DNA of 63,235 nucleotides. Origin: Betaproteobacteria bacterium. GTDB taxonomy: Bacteria; Pseudomonadota; Gammaproteobacteria; Burkholderiales; Rhodocyclaceae. Within the stretch, counting starts at the first letter, position 1. Each line of letters opens with the position of its first letter. Made by a program: the position numbers and the translations under genes. A model generated the notes under the pieces. It did no database searches. It worked only from the letters and a program-made list of their open reading frames with translations, and had not been told where the DNA came from. Shown here one piece after another: positions 1 to 11,181 of this stretch. The stretch spans positions 1 through 63,235 of the forward strand of contig JACQYA010000031.1 of assembly GCA_016208425.1 (NCBI GenBank). Reading direction: 5' to 3'.

Positions 1-991
1 CTTCCCTCGCCGCCTTCGAGGCCATGCCGTCAGCTAAGCGGGCGTTCTCGGTGTTCTACGAGAACGAGGCGGTCATCTACTCCATGCTGGCGGTGGTCTC
101 TTCGACCGACGCCGCCTGCTCGCTCGACGACTGCGACAGCGACTGCGCGGTCGCCGATACCTGACCCGCCGCGTTGGTCAGGTTATCGGCAGCGGTGCGC
201 ACTTCGCCGATGATCTGCGTCAGCTTGACGATCATGTTCTGCATCGCGCCCATCAGCTGCCCGATCTCGTCCTTGCTGTTGGAGTCGAGCTTGACGGTCA
301 GATCACCGTCGGCCAGACGGGTCGCGGCGTCGAGCGCTTCGCCGACCGGGCGGGTGATGCTGCGCGTGATGTACCACCCGAAAAGCGCCGTCAGCAGCGC
401 AGCGATCGCACCCAGGATCACGATCAGACGTTCGGTCGAGGCCGCCATCTCGTCGGCCCTCTTGCCGGCCTGTTCCATTACGGCGCCTTGAAACTCGATC
501 AACGCATTGACGCTGGCGATATAGTCGGCCTGCGCCTTGCGAAAATCGCCCTGCATCAGCGTAACCACGTCGGCCTTCCTGTCGTCCTTGAGCCATTCGA
601 GGAATTTGTCTTGCGTCGCGACATACGCGGCGCGCGCGGCGGCAACCTTCTTGAGGAGGTCCTTGCCCTGTTCGCTCTTGATGGTTTTTTCGAGCTTTTC
701 GAGGTTCTCGGTAATGATCTTTCTTTGCACGGGGATCGTATCGAGCGCCCTCTGCTGTTCCGCGCCGGTATAGATATAGGCATTGCGCAGATTGCGCGCG
801 ATGTGGTTGATCGCGTCGATGACGTTGTTGGCCTGCACGGTCTTCGGAAACCGGTCATTGACCATCACGTCGATCTCGCCGCTGAGCGCGCCCAGCCGCA
901 AGTAGCCGACAACGGCAATGGTGATCAGTAAAGCCAGGGTGATGGCAAAACCTATGCCGAGCCGGACGCCGATTTTCAGATTATTGAACAT
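1..991 (-). pseudogene. Methyl-accepting chemotaxis protein, interrupted by two in-frame TAG codons and cut by the window edge
   Basis: A transmembrane chemoreceptor that would signal to the CheA encoded just upstream. From the ATG at 991 (AGAGG eight bases before it) it shows TM1 (about residues 9-31), a four-helix-bundle periplasmic domain, TM2 (about 188-207), a HAMP domain and the start of the signalling hairpin. The reading frame stops at 77-79 (TAG) directly after the segment EETTASME. Beyond the stop the same frame still encodes recognisable receptor sequence (M-T-A-S-F-S, second TAG at 56-58, then NTENARLADGMASKAARE). Both TAGs sit where relatives usually carry Gln (CAG). The start overlaps the cheA stop by 11 bases, so the two are translationally coupled. 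It is either a pseudogene or a consensus error in a conserved, multi-copy region at the end of the sequence. Confidence 0.8.
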
Positions 992-3281
992 GGTGGGCCT
1001 CTTGGTGAATGGGAGCGACCTGGTTATTGGAGGACAGCGCGGAGGAGAGCGGCGGCGGGGCCTTTCCCGATAACTTGCGTTCTTCGGCCTGCGCGACGGT
1101 CTGCACCAGCGCCGCGACATCGAGAATCAGCGCCACCTCGCCGCTGCCGAGGATGGTCGAACCGCCGATGCCGCGCAGATGCGGGAACATCACGCCGAGC
1201 GGCTTGATCACCGTCTGGAACTCGCCCATCAACTGGTCGACGACGATCCCGGCGCGCTGCCCGGCAAACTGCACGACGACGATGCTTTCGCGCGGCGGCG
1301 GTTCGCCGGGCACGTCGAAGAGTTCGCGCAGGCGGATGAAGGGCAGCGCCTCGCCGCGCAGGTTCAGGAAGTTGCGGTCGGTCGGCAGATTCTTCAGCTC
1401 GATGCATTCGACGACGGTATCGAGCGGGATGACGTAGGCCGCCTTGCCGACCCCGACCAGGAAGCCGTCGATGATAGCCAGCGTGAGCGGCAGGCGGATC
1501 GTGAAGGTGGCGCCCTCGCCGTCGGCCGACGCCACGTCGACGGCGCCGCGCAAGGACTGGATGTTGCGGCGCACCACATCCATCCCGACGCCGCGGCCGG
1601 AAAGGTTGGAAATCTTGTCCACGGTCGAAAACCCGGGCTCGAAGATCAAGTTCACGATCTCGGACTCGGATAGCGTGTGTCCGGCCTGGATCACGCCGCG
1701 CTCCAGCGCCTTGGCGACGATCTTTTCCTTGTTCAGCCCGCCGCCGTCGTCGGCGACCTGGATCACGATGCTGCCCGAGTCGTGGAAAGCGTTCAACGAA
1801 ACGCGCCCGCAGGCCGGCTTGCCGCGCGCCAGGCGCACGGCGGCGGGTTCGATGCCGTGGTCGAGCGAGTTTCTCACCAGATGCATGAGCGGGTCGCCGA
1901 TCTTCTCGACCACCGTCTTGTCGAGCTCGGTTTCGGCACCGCCGATAACGAGTTCGATCTCCTTGCCCAGCTCCTTGGCCACATCGCGCACCACGCGGTT
2001 GAAGCGGGTAAAGGTATCGCCGATCTGCACCATGCGCAGTTGCAGCGCGGAGTCGCGGATGTTCTCGACCAGCCGCGTGAGCACCGAGGTCGCTTCGGCC
2101 AGATCGGTCTGCTTGCTCTTTTGCGCCAGCAGGTTGGCCGATGCCCCGGCGATGACCAGCTCGCCGACGAGGTCGATCAACTGGTCGAGCTTGTCGGCCT
2201 GCACGCGCACCAGCCGCGCCTCCTTGGCCTTCTTGTCGCTGACTTGCGCCTGTTTGACGACCGCCGCATCGACGATTTCTTTGTGTACCACCTTGTTGTC
2301 GACGAGGATCTCGCCGAGTTGGGGGGACGGGAAGGGCGGGGGGTGGACGGCTTCGTCGTCGGGCCGCGCGGCCGCCTGGCCGGCGTGCTGGTCGCGCAGT
2401 CCCCCGTCGACTTCGGCCTGGGTCAAGGCGCCGCAACGCACCAGGATCTCGCCCAGGCGCATGGTGTCTTCCGGCAGCTCATGGATGTGCTTGATATAGT
2501 CGCCGAGCTTGCTGTGCGGCGGCAGGATGCGCAGATCGCAATCGTCGCGGACAAAATCGAAAACGCGCTCGATGTCGGCTTTGGAACTGCGCGTCTGCAA
2601 CTGGATTTCAAAGCCGATGTAACACGATTCGGGGTCCATCGCAGCGGCTGCCGGCATCGCATCGGTAATCGTTTCAATACCGAGAATCTCGCCCAGCGAA
2701 GCGAGATAGCGGATGAAGGACAGCGGGTCCATGCCGCCGCGCAGCACATTGGCGCCAAAACGCACCGAGATGTGCCAGCTATCGGTAACCACCACCCCGC
2801 CGCCGGATGTCTCGACCTCGACGCCCGGCTCGTGCAGGGTCATGCCCTGGCCGGCAACTTCCGGGGGGCTAGCCCCGGCGGCCGAAAACTCTTCGGCGGA
2901 CAGAAACCGCTTGAGGCGTCCGGTGAGCGTGTCGCCGCGCGCTTGCAGCGCCGCGTCCGGGCCGGGCGCGTCGGATACCAGCACGCCGACCAGGCCGACC
3001 ATGTGATCGCAGCATTCGAGCAGCAGCGTGGAAAGCGGGCCGCTGACGGCGATGTCGCCATTGCGCAAGGCATCGAGCAGGTTTTCCACGCGGTGCGTAA
3101 ACGCCTCGATGAAATGGCATTCGATGACCCCCGAACCGCCCTTGATCGTATGCGCCGCGCGAAAAATCGCGTTGATGTTGTCGCGGTCGTGCGGGGTCTG
3201 TTCCAGCCGCAGCAAACCCGCCTCCATCTCGGCAAGCTGCTCGCTGCTTTCCTGTACGAAAACGCTGGTCAGTTCATCCAT
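981..3281 (-). CDS. cheA: Chemotaxis histidine kinase CheA
   Basis: Cytoplasmic kinase of a chemotaxis-type pathway; it autophosphorylates on its HPt domain and passes phosphate to CheY-like receivers under receptor control. Seen in the 766-residue product: N-terminal HPt with His44 in AAHTIKGGSG; an intermediate region of about 170-250; two short LGEILV-x-x-x-x-V/L repeats around 275-330; a dimerisation helix pair near 360-420; a GHKL ATPase domain with the N box HLVRNSLDHGIEP, DDGGGL and GRGVGMDVV; and a C-terminal CheW-like domain. GGGAG-type ribosome binding sequence lies ten bases before the ATG. The stop overlaps the start of the following MCP. The preceding STAS gene is separated by about 145 bases that hold a large inverted repeat. 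Family assignment is firm; the stimulus is unknown. Confidence 0.95.
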   Translation of the reverse strand: MDELTSVFVQESSEQLAEMEAGLLRLEQTPHDRDNINAIFRAAHTIKGGSGVIECHFIEAFTHRVENLLDALRNGDIAVSGPLSTLLLECCDHMVGLVGVLVSDAPGPDAALQARGDTLTGRLKRFLSAEEFSAAGASPPEVAGQGMTLHEPGVEVETSGGGVVVTDSWHISVRFGANVLRGGMDPLSFIRYLASLGEILGIETITDAMPAAAAMDPESCYIGFEIQLQTRSSKADIERVFDFVRDDCDLRILPPHSKLGDYIKHIHELPEDTMRLGEILVRCGALTQAEVDGGLRDQHAGQAAARPDDEAVHPPPFPSPQLGEILVDNKVVHKEIVDAAVVKQAQVSDKKAKEARLVRVQADKLDQLIDLVGELVIAGASANLLAQKSKQTDLAEATSVLTRLVENIRDSALQLRMVQIGDTFTRFNRVVRDVAKELGKEIELVIGGAETELDKTVVEKIGDPLMHLVRNSLDHGIEPAAVRLARGKPACGRVSLNAFHDSGSIVIQVADDGGGLNKEKIVAKALERGVIQAGHTLSESEIVNLIFEPGFSTVDKISNLSGRGVGMDVVRRNIQSLRGAVDVASADGEGATFTIRLPLTLAIIDGFLVGVGKAAYVIPLDTVVECIELKNLPTDRNFLNLRGEALPFIRLRELFDVPGEPPPRESIVVVQFAGQRAGIVVDQLMGEFQTVIKPLGVMFPHLRGIGGSTILGSGEVALILDVAALVQTVAQAEERKLSGKAPPPLSSALSSNNQVAPIHQEAHHVQ

Positions 3282-3338
3282 TGGTTTTCTCTCCCGAAGC
3301 CTGCTTTATGGTGTTCGCACCGTGACCTTGGCAGCACC

Positions 3339-3419
3339 GTAGGGCGCAATAAGCGTAGCGCATTGCGCCGCATCACCGGCATCCATACGGCGCAATGCGC
3401 TACGCTTATTGCGCCCTAC
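3339..3419. repeat. Perfect 32-bp inverted repeat with a 17-bp loop
   Basis: Arms at 3339-3370 and 3388-3419 are exact reverse complements (outer ends GTAGGGCGCAATAAGCG and CGCTTATTGCGCCCTAC). It lies between the STAS stop and the cheA start inside the chemotaxis operon. In RNA it would form a very stable hairpin, without a U-tract on either strand. Similar GTAGGGCGCAATAA palindromes are dispersed in many proteobacterial genomes (general knowledge). It may reduce read-through into cheA or mark a processing site; that is inference. Confidence 0.9.
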
Positions 3420-3425
3420 ACCCCT

Positions 3426-3737
3426 CTACACTCGCCCCGCCGGATGCGCGGGGATGACCAAAGGATCGCCAAAATCGGCGGCCATGTTGCAAAAATCGAT
3501 CAGCGAGCTGACGGCCTGGCTGTGCGCCACGATACTCACACATTTGCCGGCGCGCTGCGCCTCCTTCTTGAGCAAAATCAGCAGTTGCAGCCCGGCCGTA
3601 TCGATTTCGCCGACCTGCGACAAATCGAGTTCCAGTTTGCCGGTCGCGCCGAGCGCATCGAGCAGCGCCTGCTTTTGCGCAAGCGCATTGTAGATCGTCA
3701 GATCGTCGGCGATGGCGATCATCTGGCTGGCGGACAT
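3426..3737 (-). CDS. STAS-domain protein (anti-sigma-factor antagonist type)
   Basis: Small single-domain STAS protein of 103 residues, the fold of SpoIIAA/RsbV-like antagonists that are switched by Ser/Thr phosphorylation. The diagnostic segment is LDLSQVGEIDTAGLQLLILL; the Thr in D-T-A-G occupies the place of the phosphorylated Ser in SpoIIAA. I chose the ATG at 3737 because GAGG lies nine bases upstream; an ATG at 3746 is also in frame but has GAGG abutting it. It follows the HEPN gene by about 37 bases and precedes cheA, which suggests it belongs to the chemosensory output. No anti-sigma kinase or phosphatase is encoded nearby, so the partner is unknown. The stop lies seven bases from the large inverted repeat. 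Confidence 0.85.
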   Translation of the reverse strand: MSASQMIAIADDLTIYNALAQKQALLDALGATGKLELDLSQVGEIDTAGLQLLILLKKEAQRAGKCVSIVAHSQAVSSLIDFCNMAADFGDPLVIPAHPAGRV

Positions 3738-3774
3738 GGGGGTCATCCTCGTTGACTCGGGGGGTTCGTGAAAA

Positions 3775-4305
3775 TCATGGCATCTCTCCATCGCCGGGAT
3801 CCGCTGGAAAATGCACTGGAAATTGCGCGGAAAACCGCGCTGCCGCGACGCCCGCCAGATGGCGGTGCAAGGCGAGCAGCATGGGTACATGCGCGACCAG
3901 GCGGCGAAGATTTTCGAGCACCAGCGCCGGGTTGTCGGGATATTCGTGAGCCGTCTGGTTACGCAGTTCGCGCAACCATTGCCACTGCTCGACCGAGGCC
4001 AGCATGCCCAGTTTCTCCGACCGGTTGAGTTTATCCAGAAACGGCTCGTCGTCCCGCCATTCCTGCAACAGTTGCAGCATCGCCGGTAACAGGCGTGTCC
4101 CTATCGCGTCTTGCAGTTTCCCAAAACGGAAAACCAGTTGATCCAGGGTGCGGATCTGGCTTTCCGCGAGCGGATCGGTCGCTCCCTCCCGCAACTGGGA
4201 AAATTCGACAGCCTCCACCCAAGCGGAATCGAGGCGCGCCCGATGCGACGCGCACTCCTTCATGGCGGGAACGAGTTTGAACGCGACGATTTCCTGGTCG
4301 GTCAT
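3775..4305 (-). CDS. HEPN-domain protein, toxin-like partner of the adjacent MNT nucleotidyltransferase
   Basis: An all-helical protein of 176 residues. It carries RNQTAHEY at 115-122, which fits the RX4HXY motif of HEPN RNases (R115, H120, Y122); in HepT-type toxins the Tyr is the residue AMPylated by the MntA antitoxin (established for the MntA-HepT family). It is somewhat longer than typical HepT proteins (about 135-145). Its ATG overlaps the MNT stop by four bases (ATGA), the usual antitoxin-first arrangement. The pair sits inside a chemotaxis operon between an MCP and a STAS gene, which is unusual. Whether it acts as a toxin or as a signalling component cannot be told from sequence. Domain call is moderately firm. 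Confidence 0.75.
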   Translation of the reverse strand: MTDQEIVAFKLVPAMKECASHRARLDSAWVEAVEFSQLREGATDPLAESQIRTLDQLVFRFGKLQDAIGTRLLPAMLQLLQEWRDDEPFLDKLNRSEKLGMLASVEQWQWLRELRNQTAHEYPDNPALVLENLRRLVAHVPMLLALHRHLAGVAAARFSAQFPVHFPADPGDGEMP

Positions 4306-4607
4306 AAGGCGATTCCCGTCCGTTCCGCTTCCCGGTGGATCGGCAGGCGCTGCTCGTGCGGCGCCGGGGCAAAGACCAGGTCGATGCGGCGATCTCCCAG
4401 CGCGAGTTTTGCTTTCACCAGAAACCGCAGCTTCTCGTCGATCTGCCGGGTCAGAGGCATATCCGCCCCGGTGACGTAGAGGTCGATGTCGCCACCCCGC
4501 CGCGCGTCGTCCGCGCGCGAACCAAAAACCATCAACCCCGCCCGCGGCCCGAAAACTTCGGCGGCGATGCGCTTCAGCGTGTCCGCTTGTACCGGGGTCA
4601 GGCGCAT
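4302..4607 (-). CDS. MNT-type minimal nucleotidyltransferase (MntA-like)
   Basis: Minimal pol-beta-fold nucleotidyltransferase of 101 residues. The active-site signature is G29-S30, nine residues, then D40-I-D42, with a third carboxylate at D76 in DRRIDLVF. This is the layout of MntA antitoxins, which transfer AMP from ATP to a Tyr of the HEPN partner; the spacer is one residue shorter than the commonly quoted GSX10DXD. It starts 12 bases after the upstream MCP stop and overlaps the HEPN gene by four bases, so co-translation is likely. In canonical systems this protein neutralises HepT; here it could also act on operon proteins, which is speculation. Confidence 0.85.
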   Translation of the reverse strand: MRLTPVQADTLKRIAAEVFGPRAGLMVFGSRADDARRGGDIDLYVTGADMPLTRQIDEKLRFLVKAKLALGDRRIDLVFAPAPHEQRLPIHREAERTGIAL

Positions 4608-4619
4608 CGGAGCCGGCGC

Positions 4620-5891
4620 TTAAAACAGCTCGACATGGCCCGCCGCCACCACCGTTGGCGCGGGGTCGCCGGCCGGCGCACCCCGGTTCATCGTCTGGTC
4701 GTGGCGGGTGCGCTGCTGTTCCATGACGTAGCGGCCGTACATCTCGTCCAGATGGTGGGCGATCGGCTTGTAGCTCGTGTCCGGCCTCTCGTAGGCGAGC
4801 AGGTGGTCGGCGAGCATGCCGGCGTGCTCGTCGAGCCTGTCGAGCGCGTGCATGACATGCTCGATCTGCTGCCGGCTGACATCCTGGAACTGGACGCTGG
4901 CCTGCGCCTCCAGAAACATGGTGGCGAGCTGCGTGCTGCTGCCGCGCACCTCGGCCAGGGTGCCGGCTTCGTGCCGCATCATGTTCTCGTAGTTGCGGCC
5001 GAGCTCGTTGAGCTGCGTCGAGAAATACTCCAGCAGCCCTCTTTCCTTGTCGAGATTGACGCTGGAGAGTTTGTCCTCGAACTGGGTTTCGATCGACTGG
5101 GCGACCGAGGCGATCCCCTGGCTGATTTTGCTGACGGCGCTCTCCGTTTCGCCGGACAGCTTGCGCACTTCGTCGGCGACCACGGCGAACCCCCGCCCGG
5201 CTTCGCCGGCGCGCGCCGCTTCGATCGCCGCGTTGAGCGCCAGCAGGTTGGTCTGGCCGGCCACATGCCTGACGAGCTGGACGAGCGACTGCAGGGAACG
5301 CGCCTCGCTCACGACCTGTTTGACCCGCTCCTGATCGCGCTCCGTGTCCTGCAAGCGCTGGTGGATGTAGCCTTCCATCCGGCTGACGACATCGCGGTTC
5401 TGCGCCAGGCGCGCTTCCGAATCGTTGAGCAGCGTCCTGGTTTCTTCCGACGACCCGGCGACGAACTGATCCAGGCGGGTAACGACTTCATCTATCGTCT
5501 GCAAGCGCTCGACGATGCCGAACGCCGCTTTCTCGGTCTGCGCGATCACCTCCTTCAACTGGCCGCGCACGACCTCGTTGAAATCGTGCACCTGCTTCAG
5601 CTCGCCCGACACCTCACCGGCCACCTCGTGAAAGCGGCCGGCCTTGTCGCTTTCGACCGCCGCCATTTTGGCCAGGCCGAGCATGTGGTCGCGGTAAAAA
5701 ACCAGCGACACCATGCGCTGCATGACGAAAGCGACCATAACGATGACAAATGTCCCGACCGCATCGGCGATGGGCGCCGGAACAAACACCGAATGAAACC
5801 AGTAGTGCAGGGTGTACACCCCGACCGCCCCGCCGATGGCGACGACAAACGAAACGAGGAACGCGCGGCGCAGGAGCTGGGCGAATTCCAT
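4620..5891 (-). CDS. Methyl-accepting chemotaxis protein without a periplasmic sensor domain
   Basis: A 423-residue receptor. Two hydrophobic segments near the N-terminus (about 10-30 and 40-60) are joined by only a short loop, so there is no periplasmic ligand domain and no clear HAMP. The cytoplasmic signalling tip is intact at about 220-245 ([20 protein letters not shown] followed by [12 protein letters not shown]). The tail ends in VELF without a CheR-tethering pentapeptide. Input is therefore membrane-borne or cytoplasmic. It begins four bases after the CheY-like gene stop and lacks a good ribosome binding site, indicating translational coupling. The MNT gene follows 12 bases after it. 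It is likely a dedicated receptor for the CheA of this operon. Confidence 0.9.
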   Translation of the reverse strand: MEFAQLLRRAFLVSFVVAIGGAVGVYTLHYWFHSVFVPAPIADAVGTFVIVMVAFVMQRMVSLVFYRDHMLGLAKMAAVESDKAGRFHEVAGEVSGELKQVHDFNEVVRGQLKEVIAQTEKAAFGIVERLQTIDEVVTRLDQFVAGSSEETRTLLNDSEARLAQNRDVVSRMEGYIHQRLQDTERDQERVKQVVSEARSLQSLVQLVRHVAGQTNLLALNAAIEAARAGEAGRGFAVVADEVRKLSGETESAVSKISQGIASVAQSIETQFEDKLSSVNLDKERGLLEYFSTQLNELGRNYENMMRHEAGTLAEVRGSSTQLATMFLEAQASVQFQDVSRQQIEHVMHALDRLDEHAGMLADHLLAYERPDTSYKPIAHHLDEMYGRYVMEQQRTRHDQTMNRGAPAGDPAPTVVAAGHVELF

Positions 5892-5895
5892 GGCT

Positions 5896-6261
5896 TTAGC
5901 GGATCACCAGCTTGATCGTGTTCAGCAGTTCGTCGGCCGTCGCCGGCTTGACGATCCAGCCCGAGGCTCCGGCGGCCTTGGCTTCGACCTTTTTCGACTG
6001 CTGCGACTCGGTGGTCAGGAACAGGATCGGCACGAACTTGTACGCCGGCAGCTTGCGCACTTCCTTGATGAGCGTGATGCCGTCCATTCCCGGCATGTTC
6101 AGGTCGGTCATCAGGAGGTCGATCTTGACGCCGCCTTGCAGCTTGCGCAGCGCCTCCTCGCCGTTGGCCGCTTTTTCGACGGCGTAGCCGGCTTTGCTCA
6201 GAATGCCCGAAATACTGAGCAGGATGGTGGCGGAATCGTCGACGATGAAAACTGTTTTCAT
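5896..6261 (-). CDS. CheY-like single-domain response regulator
   Basis: Stand-alone receiver domain of 121 residues: acidic pair DD at 8-9, phospho-acceptor D53 in [13 protein letters not shown], Thr in FLTTES and Lys in IVKPA. There is no output domain, as in CheY. It is the first gene of the chemotaxis-type operon and runs into the MCP with a four-base gap. The natural donor would be the CheA at 981-3281. It may contact the flagellar or pilus motor, or feed another target; no motor genes lie in the window. Family assignment is firm. Confidence 0.95.
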   Translation of the reverse strand: MKTVFIVDDSATILLSISGILSKAGYAVEKAANGEEALRKLQGGVKIDLLMTDLNMPGMDGITLIKEVRKLPAYKFVPILFLTTESQQSKKVEAKAAGASGWIVKPATADELLNTIKLVIR

Positions 6262-6333
6262 GATTGGAATATTGATCCCCGTTTAGCGGCATGTACGAAA
6301 TGTTGGCGTCAGTGTGACAGACTCCGCGAAGGC

Positions 6334-6361
6334 TTGACAAGCCGCGCATGCCGGGTATAAA
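6334..6361 (+). promoter_or_regulatory. Near-consensus sigma-70 promoter
   Basis: TTGACA at 6334-6339, a 16-base spacer, then TATAAA at 6356-6361, reading toward the MASE1 kinase. A start site near 6368 would leave a leader of about 390 bases before the ATG at 6758. The -35 box is part of a small palindrome, GGCTTGACAAGCC, that could also bind a regulator. It is the best promoter match I noticed in the window. Confidence 0.65.
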
Positions 6362-6574
6362 ACCAAACTACGTCCGCTTGCCAGGCCAGCATCGTGCGGG
6401 CGGAATGTTGCGGTATTGTTATCGGGCAAAGCGGCTCCGGGTTTGCGCGAGATCTGTTTGTGCGCGACCCTTTATCCTGACTATATTCCTGTACTATTTA
6501 TTCCGCAAGACTGTCGCCGGCACCGGGCAATCGCATCAAATGCAAACCGCCGCGACGGGTGGCCGATGCACGGC

Positions 6575-6670
6575 TTCCCCCTTTAAAAATAGGGGATCGA
6601 GGGGGAGTGAAGGCGTGGCGGTTGTGCGTACACCGCCCAACCCCCTCGCCCCCTTTTCCAAAAGGGGGAA
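6575..6670. repeat. Palindromic repeat element, about 96 bp
   Basis: Outer arms TTCCCCCTTT (6575-6584) and AAAGGGGGAA (6661-6670) are exact complements. Inner complementary pairs follow: GAGGGGG/CCCCCTC and GGCGGT/ACCGCC. The whole can fold into one long imperfect hairpin. Sequences of the CCCCCTTT...AAAGGGGG kind are common dispersed repeats in proteobacteria (general knowledge); no second copy was found in this window. Confidence 0.7.
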
Positions 6671-6757
6671 AGTGCGCGATGCAACACGGTCAAAATTTGA
6701 TGTGATTGCCCTGGTCGTCGGCACGCAACAGAAATAATCGTCCGAGGGGAAAAACAG

Positions 6758-10143
<3,386 letters not shown>

Positions 10144-10168
<25 letters not shown>

Positions 10169-10369
10169 CCGGCAGTCACGGTGAATCAAAGGAATGTGGG
10201 AGCGGGCTTGCCCGCGATTGGGTGCCTCAATCGCGGGCAAGCCCGCTCCCACCCAACCCATTCAATCAAGTTGTCTGCCTACTAGCCGCGAAACAATACG
10301 GAAGCGCTTACGCCTCTCGTATCCGATTACCCCCTGAATGGGGAGGTTTCCAACCGGAGTTTGTTTTCG
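10144..10369 (+). ncRNA. Conserved structured leader, copy 1 (split by a REP doublet), upstream of the DUF3617 gene
   Basis: This leader matches the one at 41297-41409 over its whole length apart from an insertion. The 5' part is 10144-10163 (ATGTTTCAATCCGCGCCCGG). The 3' part runs from about 10289 to the base before the ATG at 10370. Predicted stems are GTTTC/GAAAC, ATACG (10296-10300)/CGTAT (10318-10322) enclosing a GCG-CTTA-CGC hairpin, CCCC/GGGG (10331-10334/10340-10343) and GGTT-TCC-AACC. In the other copy the second stem is ACACG/CGTGT, a U-A to C-G exchange. The insert is bounded by the direct repeat ACTAGCCG (10164-10171 and 10281-10288). No known riboswitch class was recognised. Function is inferred only from position and covariation. 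Confidence 0.6.
10196..10252. repeat. REP doublet (REPIN-like) of the GTGGGAGCGGGCTTGCCCGC type
   Basis: Perfect 25-bp inverted arms at 10196-10220 and 10228-10252 with a 7-base loop. The arm matches the REP sequence well known from Pseudomonas genomes, which is mobilised by TnpA-REP (RAYT) transposases. No RAYT gene is in the window. The doublet lies inside copy 1 of the conserved leader. Confidence 0.9.
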
Positions 10370-10933
10370 ATGAAAAAGCCGCCCTTCGCCCCGCCTCCCG
10401 CCTTTCTTCCCGCCGCGCTGCTCGTTCTCGGCCTGACCGCCACGACGCTGGCGGGCGCTGTGCTAGCCGCCGACATGCCGAAACGCAAGCCCGGACTCTG
10501 GGAGATCACCCTGCAATCGGCCGGCATGCCCGGCATGGGGTCGATCCTCCAGTGTATCGACCAGAACACCGACGATCTGATGCAACAGCGCGCCAAGCAG
10601 AACAAAACGGATTGCAGCGTGATGGACATCAAACCGCAGGGCAACCGGGTGACCGTCCATTCGGTGTGCAAACTGGACGGCTCGGCGGCAACCACCGACG
10701 CCGTATTCGTCGGCTCCTTCGAGTCGGCCTACAAAGGCGAGATGACCACCCGCTTCAACCCGCCGATACATGGCATGAGCGAATCGAAAATGAGCCAGCA
10801 AGCCCGCTGGCTAGGCCCCTGCAAACCCGGCCAAAAACCTGGCGACGTCATCGTGCCAAACATCGGCGGCATCAATGTGAACGAGATGATGAAAGACCCG
10901 AAGTTCCAGGAAATGATGAAGAAGCAGAAGTAA
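10370..10933 (+). CDS. Exported DUF3617 family protein
   Basis: Small periplasmic protein of 187 residues. A signal peptide covers about residues 1-35 (charged MKK, hydrophobic LLVLGLTATTLAGAVLA, cleavage after AVLAA). The mature start MPKRKPGLWEITLQ is the DUF3617 signature; the family has no established biochemical function. Several Cys residues could form disulfides. I chose the ATG at 10370, which follows the conserved leader directly and has GGAG ten bases upstream; a TTG at 10361 is in frame but lies inside the leader. It stands alone between the MASE1 kinase and hslO. Confidence 0.85.
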   Translation: MKKPPFAPPPAFLPAALLVLGLTATTLAGAVLAADMPKRKPGLWEITLQSAGMPGMGSILQCIDQNTDDLMQQRAKQNKTDCSVMDIKPQGNRVTVHSVCKLDGSAATTDAVFVGSFESAYKGEMTTRFNPPIHGMSESKMSQQARWLGPCKPGQKPGDVIVPNIGGINVNEMMKDPKFQEMMKKQK

Positions 10934-11016
10934 TATCCGTGGCTTGTTCCAACGCGGGAGGCACAACGCCTTGGCCTGAGAGGCTGTGAAAAATTCAAAA
11001 ACGCCCGATATTGGCT

Positions 11017-11046
11017 CCGTCGTTCCCGCTTGCGCGGGAATGACGG
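11017..11046. repeat. dRS3-like inverted repeat
   Basis: CCGTCGTTCCCGC and GCGGGAATGACGG flank a four-base loop, with one mismatch between the arms. The core TTCCC...GGGAA resembles the dRS3 elements of Neisseria. A perfect 26-bp relative lies at 21884-21909. It is in the 248-bp gap between the DUF3617 gene and hslO. Confidence 0.75.
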
Positions 11047-11181
11047 CTTTTCTGGCGCCGGGGATATTTTCACGGCCTCCGGGCCACCGGTTTTGTTGCG
11101 CCTGGCGGCACAAACCACGGGGGAACTTGCCGACACTCCGGCGCCTTCCCTTTCTTTCTCCCATACAACCGGTATCCCCCC

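Larger units (their letters stand above)
6262..6757. other. 496-bp divergent intergenic region between the chemotaxis operon and the MASE1 kinase
   Basis: No convincing gene is seen here. It holds a near-consensus sigma-70 promoter directed to the right (6334-6361), about 390 bases of potential leader in front of the kinase gene, and a 96-bp palindromic repeat (6575-6670). GAGGGG lies close to the kinase ATG. A promoter for the leftward chemotaxis operon must also lie here, but I found only weak candidate boxes for it. An open frame across 6348-6737 has no family resemblance or ribosome binding site. Confidence 0.6.

Noticed and set aside
1677-3755. A 692-codon plus-strand frame across cheA
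   Set aside because: It is antisense to a complete CheA with all kinase boxes; no ribosome binding site or family resemblance.
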